Source: Earliella scabrosa
Lineage: Eukaryota; Basidiomycota; Agaricomycetes; Polyporales; Polyporaceae
Direction: 5' to 3'
Length of the DNA: 64,000 nt
NCBI GenBank assembly: GCA_022605405.1
Contig: JABYQQ010000026.1
Location: forward strand, 1 to 64,000
This document shows positions 53,939-64,000 of this stretch, in pieces. The notes under the pieces were generated by a model. The model was not told the origin of the DNA and did not search any database. It was given only the letters and a program-made list of their open reading frames with translations. Every line of letters begins with the position of its first letter. The first letter of the stretch is position 1. Both the position numbers and the translations under genes were made by a program.

Positions 53939-54671
53939 GTCTGTCTTCTTTTTCACTTTCGTTATCCTTCTTGCCGTCCAAGGTGAGTTCATCACGTTTG
54001 GAGTTCCTGAATATTCTCTCAAATTCTCGAGTTCGAAGTGACGTGCAGAGTCCTCTCCTTTGATTCCGGCAGCCGCGAGCTCCTCACCCGGCAGTTGGAG
54101 GTCGGCAGTGACAATATTCCGCCGGAGGTCAGTTACTCAGCTCCAGGCTATCAATAGTATACACACTGATCGGTGTTGCGTAGTGCATTGAAGCCTGTAC
54201 ACCTGCTCTGGAGACCGCCAGCGTGAGTGTCTTAGACCTAGACAAAGAGGGCATCATACTAAAGCCGTTACCCACCGTCACGGAGCAGACATGTACAGAC
54301 ACAGGATGCTTATGCACGAGCACCCTCCATACTCACGTTGCCGACTGCTTCGTGTGCATCGTCAAGCTCGACTCCGTCTACACATCTGAAGTCCAGAAAG
54401 AGATGTCCGGTACGTGATTCCACGCAAGCTTGTCACTCCTTCAAAGCTTCATCCTTACGCCTCCCATACATTCGCAGGATACGAGCAGGTTTGCAAGTCG
54501 GAAGACCACAATCTCGGCCCCGTCATCACAATATCCTCCACCGGCGAGACAGCGATCCGGAACACCACCTCTGATGGCGACAGTCAAGGCTCTGGAGCGG
54601 GTATTGTGCGGCTTTCCTCTGGTAGAATGCTTGGTGCTGCTCTCGTTGGGTTGGCTGTTCTCGTCTTGTGA
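53939..54671 (+). CDS. CFEM-like small secreted, probably GPI-anchored protein
   Basis: Secure exons are 54073-54127, 54184-54409 and 54478-54671. The protein has NIPPE spliced to CIEACTPALETAS, then CTDTGCLCTSTLHTHVADCFV, YEQVCKS, a Thr/Ser/Gly stretch and a C-terminal hydrophobic tail MLGAALVGLAVLVL. The Cys spacing (C-x3-C ... C-x4-C-x-C ... C-x2-C ... C) fits the small secreted Cys-rich proteins common in Agaricomycetes, related to CFEM. The tail fits a GPI signal. A first exon with a signal peptide (MSVFFFTFVILLAV at 53939) is attractive but leaves the wrong phase for the next exon, so the N-terminus is unresolved. Likely at the cell surface; ligand unknown. Confidence 0.6.
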
Positions 54672-55749
54672 TGGGGCTTCGGGAGCTCATCGAGCTCCGT
54701 CAGAACCCAGAGCGCCACTTCTTGTACGTGCCTCGATCGATGCACTTGCCTCCACGATGTTGGATATCCCACCTATGCTGTGTACATCTATCTTGTGCCA
54801 TCCAATGTACAGTCATTTGAACACTTCCTAATCCATCCTTGCACACAACAAGTCAGATCTCGCAGTGCGTACTCCAGCTGTTCAAACGCGAACGGGGTGA
54901 GTTCCTGAATGCGCAAGTATAATGGTCAACGCGCTCACCTCGATCTCCATTGACTCGCAGCGCGGGCTAGGTCTGGGCATAGCTTCGCCACTCCTCTCTG
55001 TCGATAATCAGCTTAGCAGGACGCTGCATTCTCCCATCCTGGCCGCTGTACAGCAGAAGAAGTTCCGAAATTGCGGGCAGTCCTACCACTGTCCACGAGC
55101 CATGTCAACGACGTGACAGCTTCAACCTAGAGACCTGGCAGCTCTGGAAGTGAGGTGACTCTCACGGCGCCGGTTTGCAGTTAATCCAATGGTGTTAGCA
55201 CTCGTAAATTGAGCCTAATAGATACAAAGAACTGACCATCCGTTGAGTACGTTCTGACATTCTGACTCGGAGTCGCTGGGCTAATTGAACTGCCACGAGG
55301 CGAGCTTGAGCCGAGTTCCAAACAGGTTACAACCATTGTAAGTATTTGATTATTCCAGTGTTCATTCATCTCATCTGGTACAAGACTTCGCACCTCGTGA
55401 TCATGATACGGTTGACTCAACGAGCGAATACAGGCCGCTATACCTGCCCGTGAGGATCGCAGGGAGAGAAGGGTGCCGCGGTGCCGGAGTCGTGCCGGTG
55501 GGAAACGTATGTGACTGACGGCATGTTGCTTACATCAGGAGTTCCATACTTGGCAGGTACTGACATTAGCGCCCATGGTTGAACCTGCCGATATGTGCCG
55601 CACAACGAACAAATTCAATTCCATCATATGTTTCCAGGCATCCTCCTACCCTCGTCTACTAGTACAAAATCTGAAGCTCACGGACATGTCGTTTGAACAC
55701 TCGGCTCGCAGTTTCTGCTTCGTTCATTCTCTTGCTGGACCTCGTTGAT
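54672..55749. other. Intergenic, nothing recognised
   Basis: About 1.1 kb between the secreted-protein gene and the oxidoreductase gene, with only short frames. Confidence 0.5.
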
Positions 55750-57120
55750 ATGGCTGAGAAAGGTGCGAAGAAGAACGTCGTGGTCATCGGTGGCGGCAGC
55801 GCGGGCACCTTCGTCGCCCGCGAGCTATCCAAAAAGCTCAGCCCGTCGCAGTACAACATCATCCTCGTCACCGCCCGCCCGTTCTACGTTCACAATGTCG
55901 CCATGGCCCGCATCACCGTCAACGACGTGGACAAGCTCGAGGACAGGGCTCTCTTTGGGTACGACAAGCTCTTCCACAACGGGAACGGTACGGTCAAGGT
56001 CGGGTTGGCGACGGCCATCCACGAGACGGAGGCGGGCAAGGGTGGGGAGGTTGAGCTAGAGGACGGAGAGCGGATACCCTACGCGGCCCTCGTTCTTGCG
56101 ACTGGCTGCACGTGGCCCACGACGATCGACCTTCCGAGTACGAGGGACGATGCGCAAGCTCACATCGACTCGTGGAGGGATAAATTCAAGAACGCGCAGC
56201 ATGTCGTGATTGTTGGTGGTGGCGCAGTTGGTATCGGTGGGTCGCGTGCGTCGATTGTTGAAGCCTCCTTCCTTACACGCGCGTGTAGAGCTTGCAGGCG
56301 AGATCCGCGACACCTACCCGGTACGTCGCGTTCGCACGTGTTACGCACACACTTCTAACATATTTTTGAATTTGTTCTCGTTATGGCTGTAGAAGAAGAA
56401 GATCACGCTCATTCACCGCAACAAGCTCTTGCTCAATGCCGTCTACCCCAAGAAGTTCCGCAAAGATATAGAGCGCCGTCTCCGTGTGCGGAACATCGAA
56501 GTTATTCTCGACGACGCCATCGATGGATTGACCATCTCTGGTGTCACGACGAGGAATGGCAAGAGCATCCCCGATGCCGACCTTGCCGTAGGTGCCCAAC
56601 TCGCTGTGCGTTCGAACTCATCGCTTATCCGCCAGTCTGGTGCATACTAGGTCAAAGCATTCGGCGCGCGACCGAGCACCGAGTTCGTAAAGTCGCTTGG
56701 CGAGGATGTACTCAACGGCTCCGGCTTCGTGAAAGTGAACGAGTTTCTCGAGGTGAAGGGGCACCCAGGCGTGTTCGCAGCCGGGGACATCATCGACTGG
56801 AAGGAGGAGAAGCAGGCGACCAAGGTCGGCGGGCACGCTGGCGTTGTCTCCACGAACCTCGTCAAATTCCTCGCTGGTGCCCCTCCGTCAAAAGCGTACA
56901 AGGGCGCTCCCGAGATTATATTCATTCCCCTGGGCAAGGTACGTTTGGGCTTCTACTGAGGATCGCAGACGAACCCTTGACACTGTTGTGCAATCTGCAG
57001 AGCGGTGGTGCAGGCTACATGAGCTTCTTCGGAGGCATGACGGTGGGAGACTGGCTCGTGAAGACGATCAAGGGCAAGGGCCTCTTCATCGAGATGACAC
57101 GAGGTCACCGTGGTCTTTGA
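55750..57120 (+). CDS. AIF2/FSP1-like FAD-dependent NAD(P)H oxidoreductase
   Basis: Exons 55750-56236, 56289-56320, 56393-56587, 56651-56938 and 57001-57120 join in frame to 373 residues, the usual size of this family. An N-terminal Rossmann motif (NVVVIGGGSAGTFVARELSK) binds FAD. A second motif (HVVIVGGGAVGI, spliced to ELAGEI) binds NAD(P)H. LVLATGCTWP and GVFAAGDIIDW are the conserved ATG and GD motifs; the latter holds the FAD-contacting Asp. The family (AMID, Aif1-like in fungi, FSP1 in animals) reduces quinones at membranes or lipid droplets. No N-terminal signal is evident here. The 32 bp second exon is unusually small but needed to complete the NAD motif. It is convergent with the F-box gene; stops are 22 bp apart. 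Confidence 0.9.
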
Positions 57121-57141
57121 GCGGATGGTATGGATAAATTG

Positions 57142-58730
57142 TTAGGGCGTCGATCGCCACTCTTCTCTGTCTATGACCTGCCGTCCAGAATACGCGTCAA
57201 GCCTTCTCACCTGTGGCTTCCCATCTCCTCGCGTGACAGTCCACACACTCTGCCCTCGTGTGGCCAAGGTGACGACGACGATACGAAGACACGGCCCTGC
57301 TGCAGCGAGTCCCGACACAAGCTCCGTGACGTCGATGCGGGTCATCGCCTCCGCAATCTTTGAATTCGCACCTTGCGCGTCCAGTACCGTGTCCTCGAGG
57401 TCAGTGTTCGTAAAGAGCTCTGCGAGCGCGATGTGGAGGTACTCCAAGCGCGACGGACGCAAGAACGGTGCCACCGACTCCTATTAAGTGTGCGACCTTC
57501 AGGTCAAGGAATGTTCCTGCCTGAGAGTATATGGCACTTACCAGCACGTGGCTCACGCTCGCTGGGTCGGCCGAGGACAGGCTCATACGAATCACCAAGT
57601 GGGTCACCCGACCACTGGCCGTTGTCGCATCCTCCCCGTTTTCCTCAACCTCGCTGCTGTTGTACAGCAGCAGCCGTTCTGCTATCGGCGTCCGGAACCA
57701 GGGTGCGCAAAACAAGTTGAGATCGAGCTGGCTCGGCCGGGCTCGGGATATAACATCGCTGAAGGTGTCGTGCATTCTTTTGTCGTAATCGCGGAGGTGG
57801 AGGCAGCGCACGGGACATGCGATACCCAGGAGGAACAGGTCCCCGATCGTCCCGCTGATCTTGTCCAGCGACTGCCATCCACCACCTCTGCGCTGAAAAG
57901 CGAGCGCAGCCTCGCGCATCGCGAGCGTCTCCGGAGAGGGGTGGAAGACGTTAAGCGTGAATACGAAGGCTTGGATACTGAGCTCCCGGAGGTTAGGGAA
58001 GATAGCGGCGAGCTGGAGCAGGTCGATGCGGCGGTCTCCGATCGTGAGAGAGAGACGGCGGACAGTGGGGAAAGGCAACCAGCGGCGCTCGGCGCTGACG
58101 CTGGGATAGAAGATGCGGAGTGTCTCGAGCTGCTGCTGGCGAGCCGCCAGAGCGTCTGGGAACGTGTCGCCGAAGTCGTTCTCATCGTCGTTTGGGAGCT
58201 CGAGAGTCTTCAGTTGGCACTGTAAGCCAAGCACCATGGTTGAGACGTTCTGGTCTTGTTCGAGACCGCCCGTCCAGATCTCCAGATGGCGGAGGTGCGT
58301 TAAGCCTTGGATCGCACTGGCGAAGCGGCCGTCGGCGCCAGCGAAGCAGGGATCGCACCATCGGAGCCGCAGTTGACGGATGTGAGTCGCGCATTGAAGC
58401 AGGGTAAGGAGCAAGTCATCTGAGACAGGCTCTGTGAAGGGGATGTGTTCGATGGTCAGAGATTGGAGGAAGGGCAGCCGGGAGGGATCCCCAGCAAGCA
58501 TGAAGCGGCAGAATGAGTTGATTCGCGGGATCCTGGTGAGGTGGATTGGTCTGGAGATGATCTCTTTGATCGCCTCATCGTTGAGCGTGCGAGAGACATA
58601 GCTGATGTTCCAAAGGGTGCGGACGTCACAGAAGGCGAAAATGGTGCGTAGAACGTCGGTGTTCAGAGGGATCGGTAGAACGGTGATAAGTACTGCAACC
58701 GGGCCAGCATTACTCTGGCTTCTACCGGTT
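57142..58730 (-). CDS. F-box / leucine-rich-repeat-like protein
   Basis: Last exon 57142-57480, intron 57481-57541, then a long exon from 57542 to at least 58700. The N-terminal text PLNTDVLRTIFAFCDVRTLW, then a SYVSRTLNDEA helix and RPIHL, is an F-box. Irregular Leu-rich segments follow (LPFLQSLTIEHIPF, LRHLEIWTG, FPTVRRLSLTIGD, FPNLRELSIQAFVF). F-box proteins link substrates to SCF ubiquitin ligases through Skp1, and such F-box/LRR genes are greatly expanded in Agaricomycetes. No in-frame ATG precedes the F-box (the next one is at 58501, inside the protein), so a short 5' exon must exist but is not identified. The protein is about 480 residues or more. Confidence 0.65.
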
Positions 58731-60002
58731 GAACATATGGTCAGTTCTCAACGGGTGAAATTGAATGACAGATCGTACTCTATAGGGCTCTGAGATGTTG
58801 CCGACATCATGGGCGTAAGTCATGAAGAGTTGAATGTGCTGGTCGGAGACAGCGCATGCACACGCAATCACGTACGGTCGCTTATACTGACAGCTGTCAG
58901 AACAGTTGCACACTGCGGAGGGCAACTCACGAAGACGCTCACCGGATTCCCACATACAGAGGTTGCTATCTGGTTGGTACTCCGTGGTTCGGGTGCCCAG
59001 TTTGGGGCACCTACCTACTCTCCATGGCCCGTGACAGCCTGCGTCTGGTGGCAAGTTGGCCAGAGACTCTATAGAGTGAGGTCCCTGAGACTCACGAGAT
59101 GGTACAAAGCTGATCTCACCACAGTCCTCGCGAACTTGATCAACAGATCTAGCACTACTTACATGAGCTTCGTAGCCAGGAAAGGGTTGGAGAAACAACC
59201 GAAGTTTGTATAACATTCGGAACGTCAACTATGACGCGATCACATGATCGACGCGTGCTGAAAACGGATTTGCCCCACCTTCGATGAACCGGCGCTTCTA
59301 GTTCAGTCTCCCCCATGTTCCCTGTCGCTACGACCTCTATATGAAAGCCTTTTTTCACGCCACGATGTCCCTCATTCCCTCCACTGGCCCATACCGACAA
59401 CCCCAGGGGCCACCCTGGCCGCAGTACTAGTGCCAGTACAGACGAGCACGCTCCTAACGCTGGGGCATTTCCAGCCAATTTGTTCGGCTCTAGCCACGAA
59501 TGTTCTCAATTCGACAACAGGGGCCTGGGTTTGATGATTGTGCTACACTGGTGCGCCGTATACTTATGCCAAGATCACTGACTCCACTCGCACGACACAG
59601 TACTACACTAAGTACTCGTATTCGGCAACTACTTGCGTTAAAAGCCCAGCCTGTGACCTTTAGGGTTCTCCCATGATACGTACGAAGTTCAGTAGGCTAC
59701 CTAAGTAGTACGATTGGGCCTTGGCCATGGGGCACGATGTTCGAGCGTTTAATCGGTGAGGTACTGGGCGAGAAGGTTTCCCCACAATTCTTACCATCAT
59801 TGCTTCCTAAGTATGACCTAGTATGATCTGGGTGCTTACAGAGGCTTACAGATGCAGCCGTCGCAAGAACACTTGACCCCGTTCCTTAGTCTCCTAACTG
59901 TGCAGCCAAGAAGGGAGCGCGATTATCCTTATCTCCCCAGATTCCCACAGGCGCCTTATAAAGCGAATCTAATCTCGCCACTATGTTTCTAAGCCCACCA
60001 TC
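58731..60002. other. Intergenic, no gene recognised
   Basis: 1.3 kb with short frames only. The part just before 60003 is the promoter region of the aldo-keto reductase gene. Confidence 0.5.
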
Positions 60003-61645
60003 ATGTCTCTCCCCCGCTACCAACCCGTGGACCTCAAGCCCAAGGAGGACCGCGTCGGCGAGAACGACTACGAGCAGGTCGATACGCCGCGCAAGTCGCG
60101 GTTCACCTGGAAGCGCCTCCTCGTCGTCCTCGCGGTCGCCGCCGTCTTCCAGTGCACCTATCTCTCCGTCAAGCACCTGAACAGCTCGCACCCGACCACC
60201 AGGCCCGCTCGCCTGGGCACTCCTTGCCGCGGCAAAAACCACAAGCAGTCGTCTGCAGCGTCGCTCCCGACGCACTACACACTCCCTTCGGGCGACAAGA
60301 TCCCGTCCGTAGCGCTCGGTGCGTCTCCCTGGTTCCTTGGTGACGTGCGCAAATCAGGCACGGAATTTGACGGTTCGCTGTAGGCGTCTGGCAGGCTGCA
60401 CCTAACGAGGTCGGGGAGGCCGTCAAGGCTGCGTTGAAGATCGGGTACAGGCACATCGACGATGCGTGGGTGTACCAGGTGAGTGCTATGTTTGGACGCG
60501 GCTAGGGAGGTTCGGAGTTCCGATGCGCGCGTTGCGGCAGAACGAGCAGGAAGTGGGGCAGGCGTTGAGGGAGAGCGGTATCCCGAGGGAAGAGGTCTGG
60601 CTCACGTCGAAGGTGCGTCCGGGAATGCTTGGGTTAGTGCACCTGCTGAAGGCGAGTGCAGCTTGCTGGCCCATTCCATGCACCTGAGGACGTCGAGCCT
60701 GCGCTCGACGACTCCCTGCGTAAGCTCGGTGTTGACTACCTCGATCTCTACCTCATTCACTTGTGCGTATGTCCCATTCTGCGTTCATGACCTCCGATTC
60801 ACTGCTCTCCGCAGCCCTATTGCCGTGAAGAAGGGCACCACGGACCAGGTAGACGAGGCGCTTACCGCGAACCCGTACCCGACATGGAAGAAGCTCGAGG
60901 AGATGGTCGACAAGGGCAAGGTCCGCAACATCGGCGTCAGCAAGTACGTGCGCTCTGTCCCCGTCTCCTCTGTGTGTGCTGACCCGCTAGCGATAGCTTC
61001 AACATCCCCCGGCTGCGCAACCTAACCGCCAACCCGCTCAAGTACAAGCCGGCCGTCAACCAGGTCGAGCTCAGCTATTGGAACCCGCAGCCTGAGCTGC
61101 TCAAGGTCAGTAGACTCAACGCGCGTTGTGAACACCAGCTGATGGAGGTGTGCTACAGTGGTCAAAGGAACACGGACTGCTCCTTGAAGCCTATTCGCCC
61201 CTCGGCGGTGGCAAGCTCGTCAAGGAGACCCTGGAGGTTCCCGAAGTGAAGGAGATTGCGCGTGCGCTGAGCATCACCCCCGCTCAGGTGATCATCTCGT
61301 GGCACGTTCAGCGTGGGGTACGTTACCGTTCTGTTAACTGCGGCTTCTGTGTGGTACTGACGAGTGCGTTTTGCAGACTGTCGTCTTGCCGAAGAGCGTC
61401 AATCCCGTGCGCATTGAAGAAAACTACCACAGTATGTCGTCTTCCCTGTTGTCTCGCGCGATCCGCCTTGCTCATCTTCCTTCGCAGTCTACAAGCTTCC
61501 TGAGACGCTTGTCGAGAAACTCGAGAAGGCTGCCGCGTCTCACCCGCCGCAACGTGTCGTGAACCCTTCGCAGCGTTACCACTTGCCGTATGACCTCTAC
61601 GACGATGACGGTGGTGTGATTGTGCCCGACGACGACTTTGAGTAG
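60003..61645 (+). CDS. Membrane-anchored aldo-keto reductase
   Basis: Nine exons (60003-60318, 60384-60478, 60541-60612, 60662-60762, 60815-60943, 60997-61105, 61159-61317, 61377-61431, 61488-61645) join in frame to 397 residues. Residues 38-56 ([19 protein letters not shown]) form a single membrane segment after a charged N-terminus, an unusual addition for this cytosolic family. The AKR barrel follows: [33 protein letters not shown] (Asp and Tyr of the catalytic tetrad), WLTSK (Lys), YLDLYLIHF (His), [27 protein letters not shown] and [16 protein letters not shown] for cofactor binding. It reduces carbonyls using NADPH; substrate unknown. The usual HWP after the catalytic His is HFP here. 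Confidence 0.9.
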
Positions 61646-62101
61646 ACAATACCTATGTACTACTAAGTTGCTTATGTGACACTTCAGTCGGGAATCCTGA
61701 AACGTTGATTGGTTATTTTTGAGTGGATGCGATATGGGGACTGCTATATTCGGAATACTTCGAATCTCGCGATGATGTCATTGTTTATCAAACGTCGGGA
61801 TCTGCTTGGATCTGCGCGAGTATATATACTGCCTTCAACGACCAGTTCTGTCGTCCATCTCTTGCTCTCGAACCCCCATCATCTCTTTCTGCCGATCCTC
61901 CCAAGTCGTTGTATGATGCTTCAGAGCTTCCGGGCCGTACATGCTCAAACTGGGATCCTTACGTAAGCCGTCGTGGCGCTTCACCGCGGCTCGGGACTCC
62001 GACCCTTCCCGCGTTCTTTGACTCTTCCCCACCATCACCCCGCACTGCATCCCCCTTTCTCACACCTCACCGACAACCACCACACTCTTGAAACAGTTTA
62101 T
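61646..62101 (+). promoter_or_regulatory. Promoter region of the kinase gene
   Basis: A TATA-like TATATATACT at 61821-61830, then a pyrimidine-rich leader up to the ATG at 62102. An open frame runs into the gene from 61973, but 62102 has the better context and the first plausible protein sequence. Confidence 0.5.
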
Positions 62102-64000
62102 ATGCCAACCTCTCACTTTGAAGAACAACGAAGGACGCCAGCAATTGCCAACGATGGACCTAGTCGACCAGCACTCTCTGCCATTTTCGGCTACGATCCT
62201 AGGTCATTCACCGCGGCCTACGAGGAGGCGAGCGGCGAGATGATGGACCAGGACCAGCAAGTCTCTGCACAGATGGGTCTCTCCTTCTCCCCTCCACCGC
62301 TCCTGGCCATCTCAGAGCCCCCGCTGCCCTCGTTCTTTGGCTCTCCTGTCGTCTCGCCTCTCCCTGTCGACGACTTGCCCGAGGCCGATCTGTCCTCTTC
62401 TCCTGCGGCGATGTTTCTCTCTGCATTCAGCCCCGCTGTCTCGGAGATGAGTCTCGCTCCTGATGATGAAGGCGCAAGCGTGGCGGGCTACACCCTCGGC
62501 CCCATCGTCGGCCACGGTGGCTTCTCGATCATCCGCACAGCGTCGTCTGCGCAGGGCGGGACTGTCGCTGTCAAAATCGTCAGGCGCTCGGACCTCGACA
62601 AGCAGCCGGACCCCGTGCTGGCGCGCAAAAGCCTCGAGCGCGAGGCCGAGGTGTGGGCCTCGCTCAACCACGAGCACATCCTCCCGCTCTTCACGGTCAC
62701 GCACACGCCGTACGCCGATTTCTTCTTCACTGCGTATTGTCCCGCGGGCAGTCTGTTTGACATTCTCAAGCGAGACGGCCGTCCTGCGCTGCCGCAGGAC
62801 GACGCGGGGATGATGTTCAGACAGGTGGTGCGGGGGCTGCGGTACATGCACGAGGCGGCGGGGTACGTGCACGGGGACCTGAAGCTGGAGAATGTGCTTG
62901 TAGACGAGATGGGTGTCTGTAAAATTGGCGATTTCGGAATGGCACGGAAGATCGGCGAGGTCGACGACGGTGCGGAGAGCGACGAAGAAGACGGGCAGGA
63001 GCGCGAGAAGCGGTCGAACGTTCCTCATAGGTCGCGCACGATCTCGCAAGCCCAGCTTGCGAACCGCTCGCTCGGTAGGCAGGCGGGCAAGCTCCCACAT
63101 CATCATCATCCTCTTGTGCGCCGTCATGGCATTCCCGCACGTCATCGTACCTCGAGTCCTTACCCCGCATCCGGGGCGCCTCCTGTGCCTAACCGCTGCT
63201 TTGCGCCCGGCTCTCTGCCGTACGCTGCCCCGGAGCTCTTGCTCCCTCCCAGCAACGCAACGCCGCACGCGGCTGATCCTGCTCAAGATATCTGGGCATT
63301 GGGCGTCATGCTGTACACGCTTCTCACCGGCAAGCTGCCCTTCTCGGATCCGTTTGAGCCGCGACTGCAGATGAAGATCCTGCATGGTACGTACTTGCTT
63401 GTCTCAGATTAGCTCACGAGGGAACGCAATTGGCTGATCACGGTGCTTATCGGACAGGCGTCTTTGAGATGCCTCAAGGTGTTGGGCGCAGTGCTGAACG
63501 CGCCCTCCGCGGGTGCATGGAACGTTCTGTCCCCAGCCGATGGACGGTGGCGATGGTCGACGAGGTAGCGTGGGGAATTGGGTGGGGCTCGGCTGCCGAT
63601 GATGTTACCCCGCCTTCCGAAACGATACCTTGCGCAACTTCGCGCTCCCCGTCGCGCTCGTCTCGCGCACAGACGCGGGGAGAACCTTCTGTGGAAGAGC
63701 GGACGGAGCGTTCGATGTCCAGAGCCCCGCGCTCGTCAAGCCGTTCGACGTCTGCGATTCGCACATCGAGCCGAAGCAAGTCCCGTCCGTCTCGTTCCTC
63801 GGAGAGTTCGCCTCACTACCACCACCCACTCCTCAACACGAGCGCTCACGCTGCGCACCCCTTGCCCACGCAACCGAGCCTGTCGTCGCTCACGAACGCG
63901 ATCCTGCGCACGAGCTCTCTCTCGTCTGCCGATTCGTCGAGCACCCACGACTCTGCCCTCGTCCTACAACCAAGCCTATCAAGCGAATCCGATGTGGCGT
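62102..64000 (+). CDS. Ser/Thr protein kinase, incomplete at right edge
   Basis: Exons 62102-63386 and 63458 onward (71 bp intron with GCTGATC branch). The frame is open to the end of the window. The first 130 residues are Pro/Ser-rich. The kinase domain starts about residue 133: glycine loop GHGGFSIIR, VAVKIVRRSDL with the catalytic Lys, EREAEVWASLNHEHILPLF, catalytic loop YVHGDLKLENVLV, DFGMA, then an insert of about 95 residues rich in Glu, Arg and His before SLPYAAPELLLPP, and DIWALGVMLYTLLTGKLPF. The HRD Arg is Gly, as in some fungal kinases. After the domain comes a Ser/Arg-rich tail. It looks closest to the CAMK/SNF1-like group; role unknown. Confidence 0.85.

Overview
The window looks like nuclear DNA of a filamentous basidiomycete, probably an Agaricomycete. 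Genes are split by many introns of about 47-90 bp with GT...AG ends and CTNAN-like branch sites. Protein families include an NYN-domain protein, an AIF2/FSP1-type oxidoreductase, a CFEM-like secreted protein and a HECT-like protein with Cys-rich modules. Ty1/copia elements are young and intact. No species call is possible from sequence alone.

Layout. 1-21.3 kb is a gene-poor left arm. It holds a solo RNase H1-N (viroplasmin-like) gene, a gene built from two repeated modules on the minus strand (4.6-6.4 kb), a broken PWP1 copy (7.8-8.5 kb), an intact five-exon NYN gene (9.5-11.1 kb), an acidic protein gene (12.3-12.8 kb), a CACTA-type MITE (13.07-13.34 kb), a decayed Ser/Thr-rich gene, a broken RanGAP (Rna1) copy (19.1-20.1 kb) and a small inverted-repeat element (20.4-20.6 kb).

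21,310-53,498 is read here as one composite mobile element of 32.2 kb. It has 29-30 bp imperfect terminal inverted repeats, a 6 bp direct duplication CTGTAT outside them, and mirrored subterminal repeat zones at both ends. It carries an RVE-type DDE integrase gene on the plus strand near the left end. Three genes lie on the minus strand: a putative 2OG-Fe(II) dioxygenase with a double-stranded beta-helix fold, a 365-residue protein of unknown function, and a large HECT-like gene with N-terminal Cys-rich modules and a Thr/Pro repeat. A 160 bp satellite and a long CTCGCT-rich minisatellite separate the genes. Two near-identical 6.5 kb Ty1/copia retrotransposons have inserted into it, one in the integrase gene and one in the HECT-like gene. 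Both have the same 5 bp target duplication (CAAGG), and in both cases the host reading frame closes exactly when the insertion is removed. Without the copia copies the element would be about 19.1 kb.

53.5-64 kb is an ordinary gene-dense arm: a CFEM-like secreted/GPI protein, an AIF2/FSP1-like oxidoreductase convergent with an F-box/LRR-like gene, a membrane-anchored aldo-keto reductase, and a protein kinase running off the right edge.

How the parts may work together: the integrase and the mirrored terminal arrays are the likely mobility apparatus of the large element, and the dioxygenase, unknown protein and HECT-like protein would be its accessory genes. The two copia insertions probably disabled it recently at this locus. 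The cellular genes outside look unrelated to one another.
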